A DNA stretch of 64,000 nucleotides, taken from NCBI GenBank assembly GCA_050084515.1, contig CM114273.1:17608001-17672000 (forward strand). Reading direction: 5' to 3'. Source of the stretch: Blasia pusilla. Lineage: Eukaryota; Marchantiophyta; Marchantiopsida; Blasiales. Under the pieces are notes generated by a model that saw only the letters and a program-made list of their open reading frames with translations, had not been told where the DNA came from and did not search any database. The translations under genes and the position numbers were made by a program. Shown one piece after another: positions 25,215 to 35,594 of this stretch. The number at the start of each line of letters is the position of its first letter. Position 1 is the stretch's first letter.

Positions 25215-27540
25215 GAATTTCAAAACCCGGAAACCCATCCCCAACATGAACAATTATGGGTGTAAAGTACTTTGAGTAATCCGGAAAATGATTTTCTGTG
25301 GAACGTTTGGATTGAACCCCTTGCCAACTCTAACTCGATAAAAGCGATAGTGATGACGTATTTGTGAGATACTCAGAACATAACCACGGCGGATGCAATG
25401 CCATGGCGCAGTGGAAGGGTGGGCGTTGGTGTATCCGTTTCCCAATGGATGAGAACGGATTGAAGACGAAGTGGTGACCAGGATGCTTCAGGTGACATCT
25501 CGTGGGTGGACGTCAATATTTATGTATCGGGTAAGTGCGGGCGATAAAATATGTTGTGGTAGGGCCGGTATAATCCGTAGGCGCCCCCAGGTAAGCGAGA
25601 AGATCCACCTTCTCTACTAGGTCCCCATGTTCTTCAGAGTCTGAGCTGATGGAGCAGGTGACGATCGCTACTTGAGGTTTGCAGTCTAATCTGAGAGCCC
25701 TCGTAACGAGGCAAATGCCACTAGAGGGTTGCTAGCTTACATTTGCGAAACATCACCGCACGTGAATGAGTGCGTCGATGGTGGATGCTTCCACTCACCT
25801 AGTCTCCACCAAGACTCCACTGCTTCGATGTGGAGACGGAGCTCTAGAGCTGAGTAGATCGAGCCAACTCGGTCTCGGAATTGTTTGAACGTTCGCATTC
25901 TTGTCACCAGCGACACATTCTCAAGCTGACGCTAACACTGTCCATCGTATCTGTACGAACTGACTCCTCTCGGGTGTACGCCCTCCATGTGTGAGAAAGT
26001 GGGCCGCTGTTGAAATTCTGACAAAGCTCCATCCACCGAAACTGTGAAAAGCGGATGAAAAGAGCCTGGCAACATAGCAACAGTACATTCGTGGGTCTCC
26101 AGAATGCAATCTCACTAGAGAAACTAACATTCACCCGCTGGAATGACTGGAGGTTACCCAGAGGCTGTGGATTAACATAGCACGCAAACACCATCGGAGC
26201 GTAGCGACATTCGATGAGGGTTGAACAAGGGACTTTAAGAAAAGTCTGCACACAAGATTAAGGAGCCGAGTAAAATTCAAGTGGGGAGGGAGGGTGGGCA
26301 AGAAACCCATCCTCACTTCCACACATGATCACCCACTGACACCCAGAATACTGGGGGGGAGGACGAGTAGCGAGTTCACTGCGGTGCAGTTGTGCTGTTT
26401 GACCACCATTAAGCGGCTGCAGGTAGTGAAACTGTGAAACGGATGAAGATCTACCCTGCAGCCATACTTGTCACCGAGTCTCCGTCTGTCAGAGGCTCTT
26501 TAATTTTTGGATCCTTTTGGAATCGCCGCGATTCTCTGGCAGTGGGAGCAAGATAGGGACATTGATTTTCGATCGTAGCACCAATAGTAAGAGAGACTCA
26601 CGCAAACATATTCCAATCGGGCATGGAATTGATTGTTGGCACGCATCAGAAAATGAATATCCGTGTGCCTGGCGACGATTAGAACAGGCAGATTGTCTGC
26701 TGAGCTGCCCTCTCCATCCCCCTCCATCGACTACGAACGCTGATTTCGTATGTCAAACATGCAGGCAGGCAAGTCATGTCTCCGCAGACTACAGCATGTC
26801 TGTCCCTCCAGCCATTCAATTTCCCTCAACCTCTGATTCACGCAATGGCAAAGGATTCAGAAGTACATGTGCTGAAGGAAAAAGACGGAAAGAACCAGTC
26901 CCCGCTACCACCGGAAGTCGGGGAACCACACCCACCCAAAGTGAAGCCGCGGACTGACCAGCAACACCATACTTGACTTGAATAGACGCGACGCTGAATT
27001 CATCGTTCATTCTCTAAAGAAAGGATCCAGGCAGCCACGCAGGCGGTGGAAAGAAACCTGGCCGTGTTCAGTGAAGTCGGGAATCGAGGGAAAAGGAAGC
27101 GTCAGGGAAGGATGCACGGGCACTGGGAACTTCAACAGCGTCCATTGTTGGAGGTCATGGAAGAAGACTTCAGGAAACAGCAAGTTCTCTCTATCCAATT
27201 CTGCAGCGTGTGGGCCTGAGGTCGGGAAATAGGAAGGAAATTCAAGGAATTCGATCCGTCCACTTTGTCCGTCCCAACCTCCGGGGAGAACCGGCGTTAC
27301 GTGTTGAGCTGGCCGGTAGAATTTGAGAATTGCCGATTCAGGTCGTCAGTTACCGGCCAAAAACCGAGGGCTCAGGGTGTCCTTCGTATTCGTATCTGTT
27401 TAGCCGGCTGGAATGAAGAAAACTTTGAAAATTGCCGCTCGGATTTGTAGAGACCGGAAATGTACCGGTTGTCACGGAAAAACTCCCCGGACCCTGGTCC
27501 GTCCGTTGCAGTGGATATCCACACTACTGATATGATTGGA

Positions 27541-27587
27541 CCGTCCATCCGTCCGTCCGTCCGTCTTTCCGTATGTCCGTCCGTCGT
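27541..27587 (+). repeat. imperfect (CCGT)n tract
   Basis: A tetranucleotide run of CCGT/GTCC with a few interruptions. Confidence 0.9.
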
Positions 27588-28028
27588 TTCTCACTCTTGG
27601 GAATCGGTCGGCGGCGTACAGTTGTGGTACTTATAGGTACAGGTAACGTGGTGCAGTAGATGATATCTGACACCTGAACTGACCTATCAATTACGGACTA
27701 GCTGCAGTCGAGCCGGCGGTCGCGGAGGAGCGCGTCGTGTTTGGAGCATCTTCCTTCCGGCAACAATTAAGTGAAGCTAACGAGATTACGAACCCAAAGT
27801 AGGTCGGCAATTCTTCGCAGTGGCCTGGAAAAGTTAATGAAATTAAAAGAAGATGGGATTAGTAATTCGCTCTTCTTGTCGTACTCTCTCGGATGTATAC
27901 ACGTGTTAGATATAAGAAAACCCCGAATTAACATGGTTAAAGATTCATCGGACGTTTGGAATGATTTCCCTCACATTTGTGCGTAACATTCGCATCACTA
28001 ATAATATGAACTCCTAAGGTGCCCGTGG

Positions 28029-28430
28029 GAAAAAAAATGTTTGAAGAACTTGGGTACCACGGGTGAAAAAAATAATATTGTATAAATTTATTTATTTTTT
28101 CATAATATATGAAATTTGTTTTTGTTGTCTAGTTATTATGTGTCAAACATAAAAATGTTTACAAATCAAGAAGACACTTTCCCATAATAATATTAATAAG
28201 ATGTTCGTGCGATGTACGAAAAATAAAAAAGTGTTTGAAGAATTAGTGTATAGTCCGTGAAGGGAAAAGATTAATGATATTGTACGTAAATTGAATTTTT
28301 TCTTATTGCTGTCCAGTTGTCACATGTCAAGCAATTGTCACGTGTCAAGGAGAGAGGTGTTTGCGAATCAAGAAGGCACTCTCCCATAATAATATAGATG
28401 AAAATCTTATACGATGCTTCCAGAAAAGAT
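28029..28430 (+). repeat. diverged tandem duplication, about 200 bp
   Basis: Two units (about 28,029-28,220 and 28,230-28,420) share TGTTTGAAGAA, AATCAAGAAG[AG]CACT, TCCCATAATAATAT and ACGATG. A weaker relative with GAAGAGACACTCTCCAATAA and CGATGTACGA occurs at 59,200-59,370. Confidence 0.55.
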
Positions 28431-28745
28431 GTCGTGCGCATACACATCGCTACACAATAGACATCGTTGTCATCGAACACACACACAAACACACACGATC
28501 CCATGCTAACTCATGGCATCCATACATAGAGGCGAGAAGTACCAAAATATCTCCAATAAAGTAAGATCCAATCTCTCTCTACACCATCTCACACCATAGC
28601 TCTCAAACGTGTGCACTCTCTCTCATGTCAAACCAAATTCACTCTCCTAATGAGAGGCTTGGGTTACACTCACAAGGTAAGGGACCATAGCTCCGCCGCC
28701 TTATGCCCAAAGGTTCAACAAAGAGAGAGTGAGCTCTCAATGCTT
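28430..28745 (+). repeat. dispersed repeat copy
   Basis: Begins TGTCGTGCGCATACACATCG and runs through CACACACGATCCCATGC, GAGGCGAGAAGTACC and TCCTAATGAGAGGC to TTCAACAAAGAGAG. It is almost identical to 60,656-60,967, and a short version is at 61,297-61,432. Confidence 0.85.
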
Positions 28746-28752
28746 AGCTGTG

Positions 28753-29071
28753 CCTCATAAATGGTGGCCCCATGAAGAGAAAGCTCATGTAGGGAACATA
28801 ACGCTAGAGTTGAAGGATTCTCTGCCTCATGAAGATAAGGTACTCATGACAAAGAAGACGATGGGAAAAGGGATGAGGTAAAAAATACCCCAAGTGGGCC
28901 TATGTTTTCCAAGGTGGACAAGAAGAAGGTGATATTAATCATCACCAACAAAGTACTAAAGTCGTGCCCAAACATCATTGTGAATACGATAGGGACCTCA
29001 TAAATGGTAGCCCCAGAAATGGTGGCCCCATAAAGAGAAAAACCATGTAGGGAAGGTAACACTAGAGTTGA
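28753..29071 (+). repeat. direct repeat pair, 243 bp apart
   Basis: CCTCATAAATGGT...GGCCCCAT...AGAGAAA...CATGTAGGGAA...CTAGAGTTGAAGGA occurs at 28,753-28,821 and again at 28,996-29,071, with small differences including a doubled GGTGGCCCCA segment in the second. Confidence 0.75.
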
Positions 29072-29079
29072 AGGACTCT

Positions 29080-30240
29080 TGCTAGAACGTTGTGATTTTC
29101 CAACTTTTTCTTGTTGGAAAGGAGATGCATTTGGTGCTACAAAATAGAGGGGGACAACACCATTGAGCACCTTGGGGAAAAATAATGAAGGATATGTCCA
29201 ACCATATGGCTTGACATTCCATTATATAATCTAGTAGGACAAACAAAATAGTATAAGAGCTTAGAGGTATACTTGTGAGTTTGGATGCAAAGAACTCACA
29301 TCGTCCACAAGAGATCGATTGCACGGCTTCCAAGGAATCAAGGATGGTACCAATTGGTAGGAGAATTACAAGAGGATGTGAGTGGAATTTTAAATGATTC
29401 AAATTGTGCATGATACAAGTTTTGAAAATGATGAAGAGAAGTTTGACTGTCTTATAGACCACTAGAGACGTATGTAAGTCTTCATTGAGGATAATGGTTC
29501 TCTCATCCAATTTGATAGGAATGATTTATTTTCTTGTCTATCCAACATGGAGAAATTCTTGAAAATTTCCCATTAATCCTATGATTTGGAGGCATAATTC
29601 AATAAATTAAAGGGAAAACATGAAAAATGTGTATTGAGCCTGAATATACAAAAAAACGTTGGAGAAGTTTCAAAACAAGTCTCTTGCTTGAGACCAAATC
29701 CATAGAAGATAAAGAGAAATCATACACATGACACAAAAAACATTCCATTTCTTGCACCGCGAACAAATGTACCAAATTTGTATTGCAAAAAGACGCAAGA
29801 GGAAGGAAAATTCACCTACAATCTCAGGGGGGTCACTATATGAAAGACTCTACATCATCTACAACGTTTTTGGGTCTAGAACCCTTAACTTTTAAGTGAA
29901 AAACGTTTTTTCTCACCCTTATGTACTTTAAAGGAGTCAATTTTCATTTTTGGTACCCCTAAAGTTCTTTAAGTAAAACAATCATTTGAAATAAATAAGG
30001 ACTTGAAAGAAAAAAAGAAAAGTACCAAGTTAAGTTAACATCCAACATATTGTCCTTACAATATGATAGAAGGAGATTCAACCCCTAATTGAGCAAGAAG
30101 CTCAATCAGCCAATCTGTCATCCCCCTATTCTACTCCGTCCCACTTACCTTCTTACAATTCAACAGTGTGAAGTACACTCTAAGTACAATCCACGAAATA
30201 TTGAATCCAACATGGCTCAAATATAATAAACTCACCAAGA
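29080..30240. other. spacer with degenerate frames
   Basis: Minus frames at 29,082-29,510 show no domain. The stretch may be decayed downstream sequence of the minus-strand retroelement to its right, but I cannot prove this. Confidence 0.35.
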
Positions 30241-30427
30241 TCAACTCACACTCTCAATGTATGTAGTCAAAGTATATAAGTCAATTGAATCAAGTATATA
30301 TATTCTATCTTGTACCCCTGATTTTAGTGTCAACTTCATATTAGAAATCACCATTTCAATATCAATCCATTGCACAACTATTGCATTATAAGTGAACAAG
30401 GTTTTATTGTTACCATGGTCGGAAGAC
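30241..30427 (-). pseudogene. C-terminal part of retroelement ORF split by copia
   Basis: The minus-strand frame here (QWIDIEMVISNMKLTL, ending ESVS and a stop at 30,241) joins in frame with the sequence to the right of the copia element when that element and one copy of its 5-bp duplication are ignored: NWYKS on the right continues into SDHGNN on the left. The product is the end of the ORF that begins near 33,886. Function unknown; its position after an LTR and primer-binding site suggests a gag-like or accessory protein. Confidence 0.6.
30423..30427 (+). repeat. target-site duplication AAGAC, left
   Basis: AAGAC directly precedes the 5' LTR and recurs at 33,153-33,157 directly after the 3' LTR. 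Confidence 0.9.
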
Positions 30428-30889
30428 TGTTGGATTCTCAACATCCACTTCTCTGAGCACCATTAATGTGATCGGCTCCCTTGTATGAGGAGAAGCCTAC
30501 ATTTATGGTTCCGACTTAGACGTCGTAGGACTCATAGTAATATGACGTAGATGGTTTCAGGAACACCGTTACTAGGATTATCTAACCCTATATTGCATCA
30601 AGGTGCGGGGCACCTTGACGCGTCGCGGGGGTACGGGGGCGCAACCCTTGGTATGCCAAGACGACGCAGGGGTCCGGGGTAAAAAACCCTAGTTTCTCGA
30701 GTAGTGAAATAGTCAGGAGGTGCAGCGGTAGCGCATTCTCGTATGTCAATTTATCTCCATGTTCACGTTCCATCGAAGCTTTTCTATGACTTTCAAGTCA
30801 CAAAAGATATTCCATCGAAGACTAGGCCACTTTGTATCTCTAAGTTTTGTAAATATTTCAGTGATTTCGTCACTTTCTGTTTTCTCACA
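30428..30889 (+). repeat. copia 5' LTR
   Basis: A 462-bp LTR starting TGTTGGATTCTC and ending TTTTCTCACA, immediately before the primer-binding site. It contains a GC-rich insert (about 30,610-30,675) and the hairpin TCAAGGTGC-GGG-GCACCTTGA (30,598-30,618), both missing or decayed in the 3' LTR. Confidence 0.95.
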
Positions 30890-30907
30890 TGGTATCCGAG
30901 CAGTAGG
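30890..30907 (+). other. copia primer-binding site
   Basis: TGGTATCCGAGCAGTAGG matches the initiator-Met tRNA type site (TGGTATCAGAGC) usual in copia elements, with one change, and starts on the base after the LTR. Confidence 0.9.
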
Positions 30908-30961
30908 TTTTCCAATATTTTGTATCTGGCGATCGAGTGTGTTTGCACAAAATCTTGAGAG

Positions 30962-31627
30962 ATGGCTACTTCTTCGTCAGTTCGTGCTCGCCCTCCTTTG
31001 CTAGGTGAAGGGAAGTTGGATAGGTCTAACTATACATTGTGGAAGTTCAAAATGAGAACTGTCCTCGAACCATTTAAGATCTGGGAGACGGCCATAGGGG
31101 TCGATTCGAATCCACAATCTCCTTTGAGTTCTACATGTTCATCTTCATTTGGTGATATCGATCATGTTGTATTGTTGGCATGAAAACGTAGAAACGCTAA
31201 AGCTCTATATGCGATTGTCACAAATGTAACTGATTTTGTCATGACTCTCATTCAACATACAACCATTGCTGTTGAGGCATGGAACATTCTGAAGAATCAA
31301 TATGAAACGAGGAATGAGACTCGGATTCAGAATTTGGAGAATCAGCTTACGTCCGAGAAATTTTCAGAAGGAGAAAGCGTGGAGCAAATTTTTACAAGGA
31401 TCAAGAATCTTCAAGATCAGATGGCGTCCGTAGGAATTTCAAAGTCTAGCGAAGATTTGGCACATCGGTGCATAAGGACTTTGCCTCCAAGGTATGATAG
31501 TTTGGTCATTGCATTGAATACTCAAGTAAGACCCACGCCGCTTACTTTTGAACAATTTTGTGCAATGTTGGTAGAAGAGGAAATACGCTTCAAGGCTGCT
31601 CTAGAGCTGATTCGTGATGACCTCTGA
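30962..31627 (+). pseudogene. copia gag
   Basis: Starts MATSSSVRARPPLLGEGKLD, then SNYTLWKFKM, the usual N-terminus of copia Gag (LTR-polyprotein N-terminal domain), followed by the UBN2-type core WNILKNQYETRN...LEEEIR-like helices. One in-frame TGA at 31,181-31,183 stands where the family has Trp (TGG to TGA); the rest of the frame is open. The zinc knuckle is absent, because the frame runs into the deletion joining gag directly to integrase. Confidence 0.85.
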
Positions 31628-31639
31628 AGTAAAATGAGA

Positions 31640-31975
31640 ACAATGACATTAGGTGGTTCTTCCTACTTCTTTTTAGTTGTCGACGATTATAGTAGGAAGA
31701 TGTTGGTGTATTTCCTTCATGATAAGGCAAGTACTTTTGGAAAATTTAAAGTATGGCACAAGCTGGTTGAGAATGAGACATGAAAGAAGGTACAAAAGCT
31801 ATGCACCAATCGAGGAGGAGAATTCTTATCAAGAGAATTCAACAAATATTTGGGGAAGCATGGAATCAAGTGACAGTTAACTACGGCACATACACCATAA
31901 CAAAATGGAGTTGTTTAGTGTCAAAACCGTACAGTGGTGGAGATGGCAAGATGTATGATGAAAGCAAAACGTTTG
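31640..31975 (+). pseudogene. copia integrase core fragment
   Basis: TLGGSSYFFLVVDDYSRKM...VYFL, then NRGGEFLSREF and HTP-QNGVV match the copia integrase core, including the first catalytic Asp (VDDYSR). The second Asp is changed: the family SDNGGEF is TNRGGEF here. Five in-frame stops are present, mostly at codons expected to be CAA or CGA, consistent with C-to-T decay. The frame then jumps to the end of reverse transcriptase. Confidence 0.8.
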
Positions 31976-32066
31976 ACAGAAGGATTTTGTTATAACTCTC
32001 GATGGAGGATGTTTCACCATTGGTAAATGAAAAGTTGTACAGAAAGCTTGTAGGAAGTTTGGTATT

Positions 32067-32648
32067 TTGTGTAACACTAGACAAGACATTAGCTTCGCTG
32101 TGGGAGTGTTGAGTAGGTTCTCAACTAAGCCTCGTGAGAACCATTGGAAGGCAGGGATACGTGTGTTGAAGTATATCAAAGGCACTATCGAGTACGGCAT
32201 CACTTATGGAGCAGGGACGGAAATGACAACTTTTTGTGACTTAGATTGGGCAGGAGATTCATATTCTCAGAGATCAGTTTCAGGTTATTGCTTCTTGGTA
32301 GGATTTGGTGTGGTGTCATGGATAAGCAAGAACCAACCTACAATGGCTCTTTCTCCTACCAAGGCAAAGTACAAGGCGGCTTGTTATGCTTCTTATGAAG
32401 CAGTATGGTTGAGATGGATATTCGAGGATATAGGAGAAGCACCAGAAAGTGCTACTGTAATGTGGTGTGACAATCAGAGTTGCATTGCCATAACACAAAA
32501 TCCTGTGTTTCATGCTCGTATGAAGCACATAGAGATCTTGTATCATTTTTTTCGTGAATTGATCGAGAGAGAGGTTTTGAAGTTAGTCTATTGTCCAACA
32601 GAGGATAATCGTGCAGAGATCTTCATGAAAGCTTTGAGCGGAGATTAG
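32067..32648 (+). pseudogene. copia reverse transcriptase end and RNase H
   Basis: NTRQDISFAVGVLSRF is the conserved end of copia reverse transcriptase, with LVNEKLYRKLVGSL just upstream in another frame. RNase H follows: FCDLDWAGD (first Asp), SVSGYCFLVG, MALSPTKAKYKAA (the usual Glu of TEAEY is Lys here), WCDNQSC (Asp), HARMKHIEI and a C-terminal TEDNRAEIFMKAL. The frame is otherwise open for 193 codons, but loss of the RNase H Glu argues that it is inactive. Confidence 0.9.
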
Positions 32649-32726
32649 CTTCACCAAAATCTGAAGGGTTTTGGCATAGGTCCAAGACAGTAGTCCACAT
32701 GAGAGTGGATATTGAGGGGGGGGGGG

Positions 32727-33152
32727 TGTTGGATTCTCAACATCCACTTCTCTAAGCATCATTAATCTAATCGACCCCCTTGTATGAGGAGAAGCCTAGA
32801 TTGATGGTTCCGACTAAGACGTCGAAGGAGTCATAGTAATATGATGTAGGTGGTTTCAGGAGTAGCGTTACTAGGATTATCTAACCCTATATTGCATCAG
32901 GGTACGGGGCACCTTAATGAAAAATTGGCAAAATTTTTCTATTAATAAAAATGAATAAAAATAGGTAAAAAACCCTAGTTTCTCGAGTAGTGAAATAGTC
33001 GGAAGCCGCAGCGGTAGCGCATTCTTGTCGAGTTATCTCCATATTCAAGTTCCATCGAAGCTCTTTTGTGAGCGCACAGACGGACTAGGCCACTTTGTAT
33101 CTCAAAGGTTTGTAAAGATTTTAGTGATTTTGTCACTTTCTGTTTTCTCACA
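32727..33152 (+). repeat. copia 3' LTR
   Basis: A 426-bp LTR preceded by a polypurine tract with 11 consecutive G (32,712-32,726). It starts TGTTGGATTCTC and ends TTTTCTCACA. Compared with the 5' LTR it has many substitutions and an AT-rich segment in place of the GC-rich insert. Confidence 0.95.
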
Positions 33153-33157
33153 AAGAC

Positions 33158-33886
33158 TTGTACCAATTACACATGACATGACAAATACTTCCCTTCTGTT
33201 TAGAAGGAGGTATAGGGATGTCCATAAAGTCCAAGGCATTACGACGTCTTGACCAATATGTACCATTCTTTTGAATCATAAACACAATACGCCCCAACCA
33301 ATATTACTTTTTTGCAACTCTTGCCTCCACTGCAAATTGTGTCTCTTTTCCCTTCCTTTTCTTTGATTTTGTTGATCGTGTGGAAGGGCCAACATCTGTT
33401 GTAGATTCAAAAAAAAATTGCGATATCACAACCAACATCAATCAAACAAGTTGGGCAATTAGGATCACGCTCCTTTCCCTTTCCACTAGTGTAGTATATC
33501 TTTTGGGCTATTTGAGTTAGTATGTCCTTTGACATGAAAGGATTGCAAGAAAATTGACTTACAAGGGTGGATTTATAGATAATCTTGCCCTCATAAGTTA
33601 CAATAGGCACGATTGCACGGGGAATCGCCACAATAGTCAAGTACAACTGACGTTCATGGGCGAAGCACCGCTCGGCGACGGATTCTTTGACAATACTAAT
33701 TAACTTTTCTATCTTCTCTAGTATTAATGTAGCAAAAAGATTGCTATCCTCTTCCATCCATTGTCTTAGGGGAATAGCTAGAGATAGGAGATGATCTTTG
33801 GTCAGAACTAGATGGTTGGGTTGCCTAGGCGACGAGGCTTCTTTCCTCGTCCCGGCGTTACCTATCAGCCTCTCTCTTTCCAGCAA
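33158..33886 (-). pseudogene. 5' part of unknown retroelement ORF, split by copia
   Basis: The minus-strand frame begins about 10 bases after the primer-binding site of the LTR at 33,920-35,191, so it occupies the gag position. It includes IPLRQWMEEDSNLFATLI, YKSTLVSQFSCNPFMSKDIL and a basic KSKKRKGKE segment. A run of T near 33,412 causes a frameshift and a TAA lies near 33,310; beyond that the frame runs to the copia junction and continues at 30,427. I do not recognise the protein; it lacks a visible zinc knuckle. It may be a divergent gag or a captured host sequence. Confidence 0.55.
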
Positions 33887-33893
33887 ATCTTAT

Positions 33894-33916
33894 GATCCCT
33901 GACAGCGGCGCCAAAA
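33894..33916 (-). other. primer-binding site of minus-strand LTR element
   Basis: On the minus strand TTTTGGCGCCGCTGTCAGGG lies three bases after the LTR end. It resembles the TGGCGCCG-type site, complementary to an Asp-type tRNA, that is characteristic of Tat/Athila Ty3 elements. Confidence 0.75.
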
Positions 33917-33919
33917 GTT

Positions 33920-35191
33920 TGTTGCTATATGTCATGTACAAGAAGTTTAATAATTGATCTTTTTACAATAATTTTATGAGTTCGATCCCCAAGAGGATCA
34001 CGATTATGTGAAAAGAGAGTTCAAGATGACGGTTATCTTGCAATAGTTGTAGGTAAGTGTGTACATTTCCGATTCAATCACTTATCAGTGTATTCTTCTC
34101 TCTATTAGTACCAAGATTTCTTTCCTTCATTCTCTCCAGTGGAATTGAAATCACACTCAGGTAGATCTTCACTCAACATCAAAGAACCTCACAGAGACCT
34201 CAACAAGAAGTTGGCTTCTCCTACTTTTGGAACTAAAACCGTCTAGGCAGGCTACTCACTGTCAAACAGATTTCTTACCATGGCGTGTTGATTATTCTAA
34301 TGATGGAAGTGTTCTCCTGATTTACTCTTCACTCTGCAGACCCAATCAAAATTCTTACACATATGCCTCGCACATCAGAATGAAGAAATGAGTGCTTTAC
34401 TACTCCATCAAGAATGAGAAAGCTTCAAAGTGTTATACAAGCTCGATAGGGTATTACTCCCTTGCTTAGACCATTCCTACAGCATAAGGACTTCGTGAAA
34501 GAATGATGATGATAGCTACTTTCATCCTTCTTAAATATCTTTTCGAGGTAGTAGTAGGTCCAAAGATCTGAAGCGTCTCTTACGAATCTAATGTCTATTG
34601 AGAGTTTGTAACTACCTTAATCTACCGTTCTCTTATCTTTTCCTATGATTGCTATGAATCCGCTGGGCGTAACTGGCCTAACTTCCTATCTAGTCCAAAA
34701 AGTCACGCCTCTTCCTAGTCTAACTACGCTAATGATGTGCCGCTTGAAATGACTTCCAGTCTTAGCTTCGCTTCGTTGCTAAGTCAGGACTTCTTCTTCT
34801 TCCCTTGAGGACGAAGCTCTTCCTGAGGACGAAGCGCTGCATTCTTTGCTCTTGTTCCAAGTGCTTCGTTCTTCGCTGAAGAGTGAAGTACTTCATCCTC
34901 TTCTTCTTCATCGAGCTTGGTTCAAGAGCGAAGCACTTCATTAACAAGTTCTTAATAAGGCTTCGTTGTCTTTTCCAAGCTTCGCTCTTAGTCTTTTGAC
35001 TTCGATACCGCATTTCCATCTCCTCTGAGGCAAATCCTTGATTTTCCACCTCTCTGCCTTGTCCTAGGAGCTTGTGATCTATTTCAATATAACTCATTCT
35101 TCCAATTTCACAAACATAATATCTAAAACAGTCCTATATGTACAATCTTCACCTCATAGAATCTGTATTCCTTGAATCAAAATATATCACA
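33920..35191 (-). repeat. Tat/Athila-type LTR, minus orientation
   Basis: A 1,272-bp LTR reading TGTGATAT to ATAGCAACA on the minus strand. It is homologous along its length to the plus-strand LTR at 56,448-57,738, sharing CACGAAGTCCTTATGCTGTA-like words (TACGAAGTCC in the other copy), GAAGCTTTCTCATTCTTGAT, GAAATCTGTTTGACAG and the terminal AGCAACA. Its start abuts the truncated pol of the next element. Confidence 0.8.
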
Positions 35192-35594
35192 ATTTACTGA
35201 GAATATGGTGTAGGAAAAACACTACCAAGAAGTATATAGCACCAACACCAAGGCTTTGCGTCTATCCATAGATCCTTTGCAAGGTGAAACCCTTGCCACG
35301 GATGAGGGATACACTTCGGATCAAGGCTCGGCAGGCAACATAGAGTCCTCGTCCTATGTTTGCTATCTGGAATGTTATGAGAAAGATGAGGAGTTCTTAC
35401 ACCTAGAGCAGAGTAAGTCTTTTCCCGGAGAAGAGCCAACCGGGCTCACTACATATCAGTTTACGGAGAAGATGGTGCAGGAAAAAGACTACCAAGAAGT
35501 CTCTATCACCGACACCAAGGCTTTGCATCTATCCATAGATTTTTCTACTTCTGAACTTTCATAATATAAGACCTTATTTGCAGAGTACCTTGAT

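Larger units (their letters stand above)
24185..27990. other. GC-richer region with no recognised gene
   Basis: The first few hundred bases are probably the SAUR 3' untranslated region. Beyond, open frames on both strands (for example 25,904-26,251 minus, 26,517-26,957 plus) show no domain. A short plus frame from ATG 26,844 (MAKDSEVHVLKEKDGK) and a following open stretch at about 27,030-27,220 look codon-like, but no family or splice structure is clear. Confidence 0.4.
30428..33152 (+). mobile_element. Ty1/copia LTR retrotransposon, internally deleted
   Basis: The 2,725-bp element has both LTRs, a primer-binding site, a polypurine tract and a perfect 5-bp target duplication. Internal order is gag, an integrase fragment, then the end of reverse transcriptase with RNase H. 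Protease and almost all of the reverse transcriptase are deleted, and the rest carries stops, so it cannot move on its own. It lies within the ORF of an opposite-strand retroelement. Confidence 0.95.

Noticed and set aside
25147-25220. A-box-like GGCTTAGTGG as a possible tRNA gene
   Set aside because: No proper B box or cloverleaf; the downstream part belongs to the 25-bp inverted repeat.
30725-30745. tRNA-like GCAGCGGTAGCGCATTC
   Set aside because: Resembles a D-arm, but it lies in both copia LTRs and no acceptor stem or T-arm follows.
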